Part shown: piece after piece, positions 46,640 to 59,798 of the stretch
How positions within the stretch are numbered: position 1 is the stretch's first letter
Layout: each line of letters opens with the position of its first letter
NCBI GenBank assembly: GCA_021229015.1
Contig: CM037778.1
Location: forward strand, 82,069,842-82,133,841
Direction: 5' to 3'
Length of the DNA stretch: 64,000 nt
Source: Solen grandis
Taxonomy: Eukaryota > Mollusca > Bivalvia > Adapedonta > Solenidae
Translations under genes and position numbers: made by a program
Notes under the pieces: model-generated
Told to the model about the DNA's origin: nothing
The model's database searches: none
Seen by the model: the letters and a program-made list of their open reading frames with translations, nothing else

Positions 46640-46820
46640 TTGAGTGATTTCTTGAGTTTACTGTCGCTGTGGCATTATTTCAGTCATATAGCGACGTCCA
46701 GCTAATTACAGGTGGAGGAAGAACACGAATGCACTGAGGCATCCAGGTAAAACCACCGACCTACGGCAAGCCAGCTGGAAGGCTTCCTCGCACAAAAATC
46801 CAAATGACCCTGCCAGGACT
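46640..46820 (-). mobile_element. SINE family B, 5'-truncated
   Basis: Tail GAGTTTACTGTCGC through to AATGACCCTGCCAGGACT, without the tRNA-like head. A 12-bp duplication TGACAATTTTGA flanks it (46628-46639 and 46821-46832). Confidence 0.82.
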
Positions 46821-46832
46821 TGACAATTTTGA

Positions 46833-48644
46833 ATTCAAAGAATAAGATTTTTGAAATTTTCTATAGAGAGTATATTAGGAAACTATAGCAACCACCCTGT
46901 GGGGTGGGGGGTCATTTTTCATAGGATCATTATTATTTCATTTTATCAATTAAGGTAGAGGGCCATGAGGTGACCATTTGTGCGAAATGAATTAAATTCT
47001 GACCATTCGTTTACAGAAGAAGAATTTTGAAATTATCTATACAAATGTATAGAGTATACATGTAAAAGGAAACTAGCCAATCCCCTGTAGGCCTCATTTT
47101 TCAATTGCTGTCATCAATCGTAAAATCTAATGACCATTTTTGCCAAATAAAAAATTGATATTAGATACAAGATGATTTTTATTGATACAATTCTGTTACT
47201 TGCAATGACAACAAGTTTTCTGCATGGATCAAGCTCATTTTAGAAAATTTTATGAAGAACCACCCAAAAATCATTCATTCTAGGCTTCATCAAATTCTAC
47301 TCAATGGTTTCAGAGGAGCATTTAAAGCAAAGTGTTGCTGTTGGATGCCACGTGACTCAAGAAAGACACACACAGAAAAGCTGACCTTGAGCACCTGTGG
47401 ATGGGGTTAAAGTTCTTGCCTAAAAAACAAACAAGAATCTTGATTTGGGTTTAAATTCAAACACATGTCATATTCAAAATAAAAATATGCCCCCAGGCAA
47501 AATCTATAAAAACACATTTAATTAAAAAAAAGTCTAAAAATTCAGTGATTCAAATCATATATCCTTTTATTATGATTACTATACAGTGTAAAACAGCCAA
47601 CATATTTGTGCAGTTTAAATTAGATTTGTCACAACCCCTTTTGACTTTTGATTTATCAGAGGAACTTGGATTTTTGTGAAGAAAAAACAACAACTGACAT
47701 TAATAAGTATGTCAAAAACTTCTTGGTTACTCTGAATGCATGTACTGACATAGCAGTAATACATGTACCTGGTATTTTGTATGCACATTTAGCTGGTATT
47801 ATCAAATTAGTCCCTACTGTTTTCATGCATAATAAACAACCTGTATACTTCATATTCCCAAGTCAGTGGTGTACCCATGGGCTTTACAAATTCATTGATA
47901 TAGCCTACAATTTAATCCTTGAATAATCATATACAAAATTACTGTATTCAAATTAATGGAATTTTCTTAGCCATGCATGCAGAAGGTGTAAAATCTACAA
48001 TGTTCTATAAGCAACCTAAAGTGTCAAAAGGTACAGAAATAAGCAGATCCTCAAGTTACCTGTACAAAATTGCTGAGCCAAATCTGTACTGTTTCAGTCT
48101 ACCAAGCCTGGGCATAATGAAGACAGAATTTTGATTTTCTGTACAGAGTTGACACAGACACAGGATCAGACACTAAGTCTGCACAGAAAATATCATATTT
48201 TCTATGCAGAGACATTCTGAACCAGATTTTTTCCCGTGTATTTAATTTATCATACAGATATTTTGCTCCTTTTATGTTAGACATTATGCTACACACCAAA
48301 TATCTCAGCTCTAGGCCTTATGGTTTCTGACTAGAAGATTTTTCTAGTTTTTTCCATTATAACTCTATATAAAATAAAGTGATCCCTGGGGCGGGGCCAA
48401 TTTTAACTCAAGGGCCATGATTTGAACAATCTTGGTAGAAGTCCACGACACAATGCTACACGCCAAATATCTAAGCTCTTGCAGAAGAAATTCAAATTTT
48501 ACATTTTTAAAATCAATTTTTAGCTCCTGTAACCTACATTTTCAACCAATCAAAATAATTTCAACAAATTTGATAGAAGGCATCATAAGGATGATTCCTG
48601 TGAAGTTTGGTCAAAATGATTTTGTTCTTTGTCTATAAGTTTAA
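46833..48644. other. Degenerate composite-element remnants, no gene seen
   Basis: Pieces such as GCATGGATCAAGCTCATTTT and AAAGCTGACCTTGAGCAC (47200-47400), and CTCTAGGCCTTATGGTTTC with GGGCGGGGCCAATTTTAAC (48290-48640), are worn copies of the tandem-core elements. The 47640-48140 part is unmatched, and its short open frames on either strand carry no domain I recognise. Confidence 0.5.
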
Positions 48645-50571
48645 ACAAGAGGGCCAAGATGGCCCTAGATCGCTCAGCTGAGAAAGGTATCATTCATTGC
48701 CTATACAAAACAGTTTGCTTTAGAATTAAGATGATGAGGTGAAACAATGTTCAGGAATTTTCTGACCCCATCCACAAAAGATATCATCATGACAAACATT
48801 CTGCCAAAGTTTGAGGATGATTGGACCAAAAATGTTGCCCTCAGAGTATAAACAAGATTTTTCTAAGATTTGACCAACTGACCTACATTTCTATCCAGCC
48901 CCACCCATTTTCAAACTGGTTCGAGATATCATCATGACAAGCAATCTGACCAAGTTTGAGGAAGATTGCATCAAAACTGTGGCCTTTAGTGTGTAAACAA
49001 GATTTTTCTAAGATTTGACCTACTGACCTACTTTTGGATCCAACCTGACCCATTTTCAAAAGGGTTCAGATATCATCAGACAAACATTCTGACCAAGTTT
49101 GAGGAAGATTGGATTAAAATTGTAGCCTCTAGTGTGTAAACAAGATTTTTCTAAGATTTGACCTACTGACCTACTTTTGGATCCAACCTGACCCATTTTC
49201 GAAAGGGTTCAAGATATCATCAAGACAAACATTCTGACCAAATTTGAAGAAGATTGGATCAAAATTGTGGCCTCTAGTGTGTAAACAAGATTTTTCTAAG
49301 ATTTGACCTACTGACCTACTTTTTGATCCAACCTGACCCATTTTCGAAAGGGTTCAAGATATCATCAAGACAAACATTCTGACTAAGTTTGAGGAAGATT
49401 GGATCAGAATTGTGGCCTCTAGTGTGTAAACAAGATTTTTCTGAGATTTGACCTACTGACCTACTTTTTGATCCAACCTGACCCATTTTCAAAAGGGTTC
49501 AAGATATCATCAAGACAAACATTCTGACCAAGTTTGAGGAAGATTGGATCAAAATTGTGGCCTCTAGTGTGTAAACAAGATTTTTCTAAGATTTGACCTA
49601 CTGACCTACTTTTTGATCCAACCTGACCCATTTTCGAAAGGGTTCGAGATATCATCATGACAAACAATCTGACCAAGTTTGAGGAAGATTGCATCAAAAC
49701 TGTGGCCTTTAGTGTGTAAACAAGATTTTTCTAAGATTTGACCTACTGACCTACTTTTGATCCAACCTGACCCATTTTCGAAAGGGTTCAAGATATCAAC
49801 AAGACAAACATTCTGACAAAGTTTGAGGAAGATTAGATCAGAATTGTGGCCTCTAGTGTGTAAACAAGATTTTTCTAAGATTTGACCTACTGACCTACTT
49901 TTTGATCCAACCTGACCCATTTTCGAAAGGGTTCAAGATATCATCAAGACAAACATTCTGACCAAGTTTGAGGAAGATTGGATCAAAATTGTGGCCTCTA
50001 GTGTGTAAACATCAAAATTGTTGACGGATGACAAGATCTTTCTAAGATTTGACCTACAGACCTACTTTTTCATCCAACCTGACCTATTTTCAAAAGGGTT
50101 CAAGATATCATCAAGACAAACACTCTGACCAAGTTTGAAGAAGATTGGATCAAAATTGTGGCCTCTAGTGTATTAACAAGATTTTTCTTAATTTACCTAC
50201 GACCTACTTTTTATCCAACCTGACCATTTTCAAAAGGGTTCAAGATATCATCAAGACAAACATTCTGACCAAGTTTGAGGAAGATTGGATCAAAATTGTG
50301 GCCTCTAGTATGTAAACATCAAAATTGTTGACGGACGACAAGATTTTTCTAAGATTTGACCTACTGACCTGCTTTTTGATCCAACCTGACCCATTTTCAA
50401 AAGGGTTCAAGATATCATCAAGACAAACATTCTGACCAAGTTTGAGGAAGATTGGATCAAAATTGTGGCCTCTAGTGTGTAAACATCAAATTGTTGACGG
50501 ACGACGGACAACGGCAGATGGACAATCAAGTATCCCAAAAGCTCACCCTGAGCTATGCTCAGATGAGCTAA
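48645..50571. mobile_element. HINE-like composite element, 145-bp tandem core
   Basis: Begins ACAAGAGGGCCAAGATGGCC and TCGCTCAGCTGAG; ends GACGGACGACGGACAACGG, then GCTCACCCTGAGCTATGCTC and AGATGAGCTAA. The core is an array of about ten units. Confidence 0.8.
48853..50480. repeat. Tandem array, unit 145 bp
   Basis: Unit starts CAAGATTTTTCTAAGATTTG at 48853, 48998, 49141, 49286, 49431, 49576, 49721, 49865 and on. Units share CCATTTTCGAAAGGGTTC and GACCAAGTTTGAGGAAGATT. Two units near 50020 and 50330 carry an extra ATTGTTGACGGA-type insert that resembles the 3' terminal tract. Confidence 0.93.
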
Positions 50572-50831
50572 AAATCTATAAAATAAAATTCTTGTTCAAC
50601 TTTGTCTTAAGGAACCAGAATATTTTCTACACAAAAATGTTCTTATGTGACATACAGTTCTAAAATAAAGAATCTTCATTACAGGAAAAAGAATGATCAC
50701 AAGTCTATGCATATACAGATAATATTATTGCTGTTTTAAAGGACTTTTTTTTCTCCAATAATCAGATACTTGCTAATTAACAACACATATTTTAATTTAT
50801 AAATAATAATAATTTTCAAATTTTTTTAAAA

Positions 50832-50838
<7 letters not shown>

Positions 50839-50863
<25 letters not shown>
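50839..50863. repeat. (CT)n microsatellite
   Basis: About a dozen CT dinucleotides, 125 bp from the second gap. Confidence 0.95.
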
Positions 50864-50864
<1 letters not shown>

Positions 50865-50987
50865 TTTCATATCAAATGATGAATCACTATAAAGTAAAAT
50901 GTTGATTCACAAAAACATAAGCACAAATGCATTAAAACATTGAAAGAACTTATGGAAAAACAATTTAATTCACTCTTATTCAATATT

Positions 50988-51087
50988 NNNNNNNNNNNNN
51001 NNNNNNNNNNNNNNNNNNNNNNNNNNNNNNNNNNNNNNNNNNNNNNNNNNNNNNNNNNNNNNNNNNNNNNNNNNNNNNNNNNNNNNN
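50988..51087. other. Assembly gap (100 N)
   Basis: Exactly 100 N between the secreted-protein gene and sideroflexin exon a. True length unknown. Confidence 0.99.
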
Positions 51088-51368
51088 TTTTTTTTACATT
51101 ATACGCCCTTAAGTATAATTCAATCATTAAATCAGCATAATCTGACATGCAACTACACGTTGGCAATCAAGTATCTTGCAATTAATTTGGTCAATGTCTC
51201 CAGGCTTTGATTGGAATAAAAATCTTAAAATCTACACATTACAATCTACATGTAATGCCAAGCTCCATGAATAGTGGAGAGTCTTTAGACCATAAAATAT
51301 CATTTTCAAATGGAGCTGACACACAATGTATTTATAGCGAAAAGTTTCAAGGACAGCAGCGACCTTAC

Positions 51369-51464
51369 CTTGCCTATAGACAACTGTAGGTGACGGAGCA
51401 TCTTCCCAAGGGAATGTATGATGTCATCCACGGGCTTGTCGACCCGGGGGTGGAGTCTCTGTTC
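51369..51464 (-). CDS. Secreted protein gene, exon 4
   Basis: A 96-bp phase-0 exon with acceptor ATTTATAG and donor GTAAGG encodes EQRLHPRVDKPVDDIIHSLG then KMLRHLQLSIGK. The alternation of hydrophobic residues in DDIIHSLGKMLRHLQL suggests an amphipathic helix. The next exon was not found; the N gap starts about 280 bp further on. Confidence 0.6.
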
Positions 51465-54400
51465 CTATAAATATGCGGATGAAAACCATGCTAGAGACAC
51501 TCATGAAGCATTAATTTAATAATAAACATTAACAGAATAACAACTCATGGTACAATAAATATGTTTAAGAAGAGTATTTTATCGAAAATTTGACATATAT
51601 GTGTATTAATTGATAAATATTTGGCCCAAACAAGATTTTTTTACACAATTTAAGTATATAAGTATTTTGGCCAAAACAATAACAAGTGACAGGAATTTTT
51701 GCAATGTTTCGTCCCAGTACAGATTATTTGTATCAGTCAAATAATTTTGTGCTCAATGTCTATTAAATCTAAAGCAATTCTGTATAAAGCAAACATACAT
51801 AATATGTGCAACAAGGATTTTTTAACTTACATCCACATTAACTTTGAACAAGACATGAATATGATGCAACAATCTGCTTCTGAAAATGTCACTTAAGCAT
51901 TCACTTTAACTAAATTCAAAAATGGTCAAACTGCAAAACCAATCATTACTATATATTTTAAAATTAAGGAGTTATGCTCCATATCAGGAATTTTTACAAA
52001 GGGGCAAACATGTAACTCCAAAATTATGAACCACAGAGTGATTCCGCCTCAATGAGATGTATGCACCTATAAAATTTCAAGTCAATACCTCTTATAATGT
52101 AGGAGTTATGCTCCAGACAAGGAATTTTATCAAAGGGGCATAACTCCATCAAAAATGGTCAAACCGCAAAACACAGGTAATATTCTCCAGGGTGACTTAG
52201 TGAAGGTACTTCTGTTAAAGTATGGACAAAATATTATTATTATTATTATTATATTACATCGTTAAGGGGCATAGGGCCATAACTGCATCAAAAATAGTCA
52301 AACCACAAAACCCTGACAATATGTGCCAGGTCACTATGTAATAATGCTTCTATAAAGTTTGGGCCAAATCTGTTGAAATATGTAGGAGGAGTTGTGCACT
52401 GAAGAATATTTCCCTATACTTGTATATAACATATGTGAAAAAAATAACAAAGGGGCATAAGTGCATCAAAAATAGTCGAACCACAAAACCCTGACAATAT
52501 GTGCCAGGCCACTATGTAATAATGCTTCTGTAAAAGTTTGGGCCAAATCCGTTGAAAAATGTAGGAGGAGTTGCGCACAGAAGAAATTGTTTATGCCCAC
52601 CCGCCCCCAATCTAATAACCAGAGTTTTCCTTCGGAAAACCTGGTTAAAAATGTTATGTTTCAGTTTCAAAAGATTTCTTTCAGCGCCAATTCCGAAGTC
52701 ATCCTTCAATCAGATTGTATTGCGACAACATTTGATCATATAGCTATGACTTCTACACCTGGCGTTGCTTTATGTTTCAAGTAAGAAGACTTGAAAAGTA
52801 GCTTTGCGAATTGCCCGCTGGCTGGATCTGTACTTACCAATCTTGCCACATCTGGAACTTCTTTGAATCCTCGTCTACTCCACCTATCGTCATCCGGTCG
52901 GTTCGTTTCAACATCTTCTGCTGGCAATTGGTCCTTGGCCTTTACTTTCTTTTTTACTTTTAACTTATTTGTTTTAGCTGCAGATTTTATCTTCACTTCA
53001 GATTCCACAGACTCGGCAACCTTCAGTTTATTTTCCGTTTTTCTTTTCTCGTTTTCAGTGGCATCTTCGCTCTTTAATTTCTCATTTGATATGTGTTTGT
53101 CATCAAACTGTTTGATTTTCTTCTTCCTCGGATTTAAAGACGGTGAAAGCTTTTTCCCCAACTCCTTGACGTTGTCTTTCGTTTCAAGATGTTCCTGGCT
53201 AGTCACACGTTTAGTTTCTATGACTGCCTTTGTTGTAGGTTCCGTTTTTTCTTTGAGTAGTTTAGCTGATACAACAGCATACTTGTCTTTGTGTTCACCT
53301 ATAGGACCCTTTTCCTTACCAGATAATGCACTATCTGCGCCTTTATCAGACACGTCACTATTTATTTTTTCTCTTTTATTAACCCGTGAGTTACGTCTAG
53401 CTGTGGAACCCATCGTAAGTTGGTAGTTTCAGGTCAGTTTCTTCATCGACAGTTTTTGAAGAAGTAACCTTAATTCGAATTCCCCCAGAGATTAGGAAAG
53501 GTCCTTTACGACGTTTGGAAGATCCTCTGTGGTTTCGATTCCTCGGCCGTTTTCTTCGTTGATTTCGATCTTCTGAATCCTATTCATAATGTAAAAATAT
53601 ATTTTATATTTCATTTGAATAAAGTTTTCTAGCTTGTTATATGTCTATTGATCTTAACTCTGTGCGTTGTTTCTATGGTATTATGGACAAAATCCAAGCA
53701 TAATACCACAAAAGAGATACATTTTGTTTATTGCCAAATTTGCTTGTTATATATCTATTTACAAAAAATTCAATCTGAATACCACAAATATATAACAATT
53801 TATCTTTTCCTTTAATCTAGAATCGGCATATTTCACAAATAGTTTTTCTCCTTTCTTCATAAAATCCTTTTTAAAAAATAAATCTGACCTTGAGCGACCT
53901 CTGATGGCCCCGTCCTCTCTTGTTGACATGTCTGTTGACCTGCCCTAGATCCTCTTTACTTGGTTCTGAGACACGATGAGTTCGAATCTTCGTCGTGTCT
54001 TCTGATCTTAAATCTATTCCTTTCTTGCAGTCTTAAAGAGTTCAAAGTTTAAAACAAAATGTTAGAAAAGTGGACTGAGCTTTATTCCATTTAATAGTTT
54101 GCATATCGGAAAAGTTGCCAGTATAGAAAAGGCTGACTGGCACCGCACACCTTTATATGAATATTAATAACCTAATTAAATTACTCTTCTGCTTAAAAAT
54201 AGAAATTTCGACATACACAGAGACGAACACATGAAATCAGAGAAGCGCTTAAAATATACAAGAACCTTTGACCAAACTTTGACTCAAATAGCCGATAAAA
54301 GGAAATGGAGAGTAACTACTGCATAGTCCTCAGAGATCGCTATCATTTTTAGTTCAATAGATATATTTATCCCAGATGTCAAACTGTGTCATAAATATTT

Positions 54401-57400
54401 GAAATCATCATCACTCATATGTTATTATTCACATTTCAACCTACATACGCATTGGACCAGTTCATAAACCATTCAGTATGCCGGCCTGTCATAAACCACA
54501 ATGTTCATGCATACCTATATACAGTACAGCATTGGTCCTAAGGCAACTTCATTACGGAAAGCCGGATGGGACATGCCACTTGCCCGACTTTCCGTATCTT
54601 GGAGTATCTATTTCCCGCCAGGATAAGAAGTTATTGCAAGAAAAAATAACAAAACAATCCCTCACTTTTATATTAAATATATCATAAAATGCGTCAATGT
54701 CTTCCCTTTTAAATGTAATAAATTGTCAATGGTAAATGTATAAAAATTTTAGAAAATAACTGTGAAAATCCAACAGCAGTCGAAAGTATTATTTCCAAAA
54801 TGGCGTCATGAGTTCTGGACAATGAGCTCAAAATGAATCAGTCACGCGCGTGGTGCACATATAGAGACAAAATCTATAAGCAACAATTGCAATGAAGTTC
54901 TGTGTTCTTCTTACAGCGCAGATTAGTGTGAACAAGCATAGGTTGGTGTGAACAATTTAAGATGATCCAAACGAGAACAAGAAACACTGTCACACACAGC
55001 GTCCATTTTATCATAGGGTGCTTGCTCCCTGAGTTAAGTAACTGCAGGGAATACAATGATATTTTTCCGTAATTTTGTATCCTTTCATAGAGAGAGTCCC
55101 TACAATGTTCGAGATACATGGGAAAATTTGGGGGGGTAAAAAACCCTCTACAGGGGTAAATGGGCATGCTGTATCATAATTATCATGTGTGAATTTCGCT
55201 ATCAGATTATAGCAACAACTATGGCTTTAAATGACTTCCGTACATAAGTTTGTTGAGAAGTGTATTCATAATCAAACATAGAATTTTTTAAGATCAGATG
55301 TTGGTTTATATAAATCTATCATTGTCTACTTGCTGGATGTTAGTAGATTTAACAGGTGCTTAAAAATGATAAAAAGAAGTATTAGTGAAAATGGTGTAAA
55401 GTAGCTACCACTTTATTAAATGAATGTGTTATCTGTTTCCCAGGCATTTTTAATAATAAAACAGTTTGGAAACAAGGATGAATCAATTTTGCCAGTTGTC
55501 GATGATTTCTCTGTAAAACTACGTCACACTTGAGATGAAATCTGCATAAGTGTACATAGCCTGAGAATAACAGTATGGCGAGAACTGAATACTTGAGGAT
55601 GCTTCATCGACGCCCTCATAAAGCGTATAGTAAGGGAGATAATCACGAAAATCTCTCTTGCTTCTATCAAAAACAATTTCATTATTTTAAGTGAGTATGA
55701 TCTTTGAATAATAACACCAATGATTTTGAGGATAGAACAACACTATCTTGTGTCGTACTCACACATCATTTCATTAAGATTTTCACAACTTTGTGAGTGT
55801 GTGTTGTGATTTTTCTGTTGTTGTTGTTGTATTTTTTGGTGGGGGGGGGGTATTTTCTTCTTTTTCCCTCAAGATTTACTATAGTGGTGAGAGATTTATT
55901 CCTTTCATCTGATAGAGTTTGATAACAAAGATAAGGATTTGCAATGTCCAACTAAAATCAAGAAACAGTTTAGGATGGTTCGTGAATACAGTCCTGCGGA
56001 CGGAATATGAAGAAACTGTGTATATTAGTCAATACAAACGCAAAATATATCAACACAGTGAAAGACAGAAGCACGCGATGTGCTGACACGATCGTAATAC
56101 AGCCGACGTAATGGCTATATGAATGTATGTACATACTGGGTTTACATCGAAATATATAGAGTAGATCTAGACTTAAAATCGCGCCACTCTGAATAAGCCA
56201 ATCGTGCTTTACGAGCATTTTGTTTGGTGCTCAAAAGCTTGCGTGTGCAATCACGCATGCTAGATATGTTTAAAAGCGTGTAAATTCAATACGATTGCGA
56301 TATTAAAGAGCATGTTTTTACATGCATACATCCAGATATGCGGCATATACAAATGTCACTTGATACCCTCAACTAATTGTATGTATGCCCATCTGAATAG
56401 ATTCTATTTAATTTGACTTCAGAAGATTTCAGCGAAAATGATAATATTAGTAAACGAATGAGATTTGCATTCGGTCGAGGTCTGTTGTTAGTTATAACAT
56501 GTTTATGAATCATGAGACGTCACGTTATGGCAAGACGCAGTCAGGTGTGGAGGTGACTGGGTTATTCATGATGCAATTATTGTTCAAAACAAAAATAGAC
56601 ATCTCTCTCTCTCTCTCTGTTTTCTATTTATGCTCATATGATGGTATATTTTGAAACTTTAAAAACTTTGTCTTAAGTCAGTTGGAGAAAAGTTCCAGAA
56701 GACTTATGCATATATATAGTTCCTGGGTTGGGCCAGTACTTACATGTAACAAAGTCACGAGAGAGAGTCGTCCCGACTGAGGTTCGAACCTATACATTCG
56801 GACCCGCAATCAGTTAACACTACCATTGGATAATAGAGCGGGTATGTCTGTCTGTCTGTTAATTACATCCCTCCGTAGCTCAATGAAATTAATCGATTGG
56901 TTATGTATATTCACTATCTATATATAAGATAATAACCTAGCTCTCTTCATAACAGCCCCTCACCGCGTGGGTTCGAATCCCGGCAGGGTCATTCGGATTT
57001 TCATGTGAGGAAGCGTTCTGGACAGCTGGCTTGCGGTAGGTCGGTGGCACCGTGCATTCGGGGTCTTCCTCCACCTGTAATTAGCCGGACGTCGCTATAT
57101 GACTGAAATACTGTCGAAGCGACGGTAAACTCAAATAGTCAAGTCTCTTCATAACATACCCCCCCCCCCCCCCCCCCCAACACCTCTCTCTCCACTTTTA
57201 TCCGTCGATGTAAATCACGATACATGTATTTGTGATTATAACTAAACCCTTTCCCTCATAGAGGAACCATGAAAAGACCTATGCGTGCAGCATAATACCA
57301 GATCAGCCTGTGAGTAACTCGCCGGCTGATCAGGTTTTATGCTGTTCGCTGCTGCTCTGGAAATGAGGATTTTATAATTAAATTTGGTAAGGTTTAACTG

Positions 57401-59758
57401 TGGTTTTCTGCAATCAGGCTTTATGTGGTACCTATTGAGTGCGTCAAAATGAGTCTATATGAGGGAAAGGGTTAAGGCCTACTTTCTCCCACTCGACGGT
57501 GTCTGCGCTGCACATGGACGCTGTGCGTGTGCATTTTAAAAGAGCGAAGCTACTACTCTGAAATTGCATATTAAATCTGCATATCTAGATTTGTACTTGC
57601 AATAGTTTGATATTTCCTTCAGCATACTGTATGAAAACAGGTATGAAACAGATATAGAAACCGGATTACAAGTCTGCATGTTGTATAAATAGTCTCTCCA
57701 GTCAGGCTTGTATCTCAAATGTAAACATTCCTATGGGTTTGAAATAGATGACCAAGTGTGTGCGTCAACTAAAATTAGAGTGAACAATTGTAGTATCCTG
57801 ATCTGATAGTTTAAGACTGAAAAGGGCTGGATGTTTTGAAGTCAGTTATGCAGATATTCAATTGATGTAACTATCATTTGGACGCCGTGTCCATAAGTTC
57901 GATAAGACTTTGCAGTACTCCAGGAGAGCCAATGAGAGATTTTGTTTAAATATAATTGAAATCTACTACATACATGTACACTAGTCATTCACGTGTTTTA
58001 AATCTCTCATTGGACATGGACAGTGTTAAAGCTATAGTAACTTCCGATTTCAAGGTCTTGATTCGGACTCTAGCTCTGATAAAATCTTTCAATTTTAAAC
58101 TCGCAAATGAAATCCATACAATTGAATAATTAAATGAATATTCTAATATAATGTAAAGAAAATAGTGTGTTGGCTTATTTCAGGGTTTTTATACATAAAA
58201 TATATGGAGACCCTGCTTGATTCAAACATTCCAGCGACAATACTGGTATTTGAGTTATTCCGTGACTTCGTTATACAAGCGACATGATACCACGCTATAT
58301 TGAATTATCACGATATTTTGCAAACCGGTCATCTATCCATCCATACATACGTCTTATTGTCCTATTATGTTGACCTTAATTTATTACAACTTACACTAAC
58401 TACGACTTATTGTCCTATTATGTTGACCTTAATTTATTACAACTTACACTTACTACGACTTATTGTCCTATTATGTTGACCTTAATTTATTACAACTTAC
58501 ACTAACTACGACTTATTGTCCTATTATGTTGACCTTAATTTATTACAACTTACACTAACCACGTCTTATTGTCCTATTATGTTGACCTTAATTTATTACA
58601 ACTTACACTAACCACGACTTATTGTCCTATTATGTTGACCTTAATTTATTACAACTTACGCAAACCCATTTCGATGGTTCCAAGATTGGACCAGTGCTTT
58701 GCACTGTGTATGGCCTGGTGTCAGAACAAGGCAGGCAACAGTCTTGTTTACGGTGTGTAACATTGTGGTACCATTATCATAATATCGGACTGGTGATTTC
58801 ATACTATCAGAAAAAGGTTTTGTATCGTACTTGTAGACGAAGGTAAGGTATGGTACCATACTATCAATGGTTTTTGTATTGTGGTACCATTCTATTTAAC
58901 GTGGTACCATGCTATCTAAGTACAGTGTATCCATGCATACGGGCTTGGTAACATACAGTTTCGTGGTATTTACTGTTAAATTACATTGTGGATTGGCAAT
59001 ATTCTAAAATAACAGATGTAAGGTACCATGCCATACTATAATGACTTGGTAGTGTGGTAGTAGTTACTCTCCTGTAACCTGGTTACATGTATGATGTTTT
59101 AGCGTGATACCATTCCGCTTGTCAACAGTTGCACACTGATGGATCACTTACAACGGCTGTGTTTCTTTATAAGCTGATATATGTCGGTGGGACGTAAAAA
59201 AAGAGCGAAGAAACAAACCAGCTGGTCTGCTATCATACTTTACAAACGTGTGATTTTTTTTTCAGTACGCACTGACATTACAAAAAATCAACAGATGTTC
59301 AAATGACGAGTGTACGAAATATTAAACACATTTCTGGCGCCGACGTAAATATCACAGTGTCAACCTCCACAAAATGAAATATCAAATTGGACTAAATTAT
59401 GGGAACATTTTAAAATGGCAAAAACAAATAATACTGTAAAATAATTATGTGCGAGACTGAAGGTTAACAAGCAGTGAACTAAACAGACCTTGTCAACCTT
59501 TAAGAAAAGAGGATGTGGAATGATGAATGTGTATAAATTTGAATTCTCTCTCTCTCATCTTCTTTGCTTATCTTTTCTTCTCGTTTTAAAATGGATTGTC
59601 CATGTTGAAACTAGTTTTGGAAACTTATGCCATGTTTCTCTCGATGGTCCCAGTATTGGGCCAGTACTTTGCCTATTTTGACAAATAGAACTTGGGTAAA
59701 AATAATTTTGAACTTTTTATACACGCAATGCCATTCATTTATCCTTTATTTGTTGTAA

Positions 59759-59798
<40 letters not shown>

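Noticed and set aside
49461..49920. Minus-strand repeated coding frames in the 145-bp array
   Set aside because: 145 is not a multiple of three, so the frame shifts with each unit; these are products of the repeat.
52791..53426. Plus-strand frame of 211 codons, rich in Ser/Phe/Leu
   Set aside because: Antisense shadow of the Lys/Glu-rich minus-strand exon, which has splice borders in the right phases.
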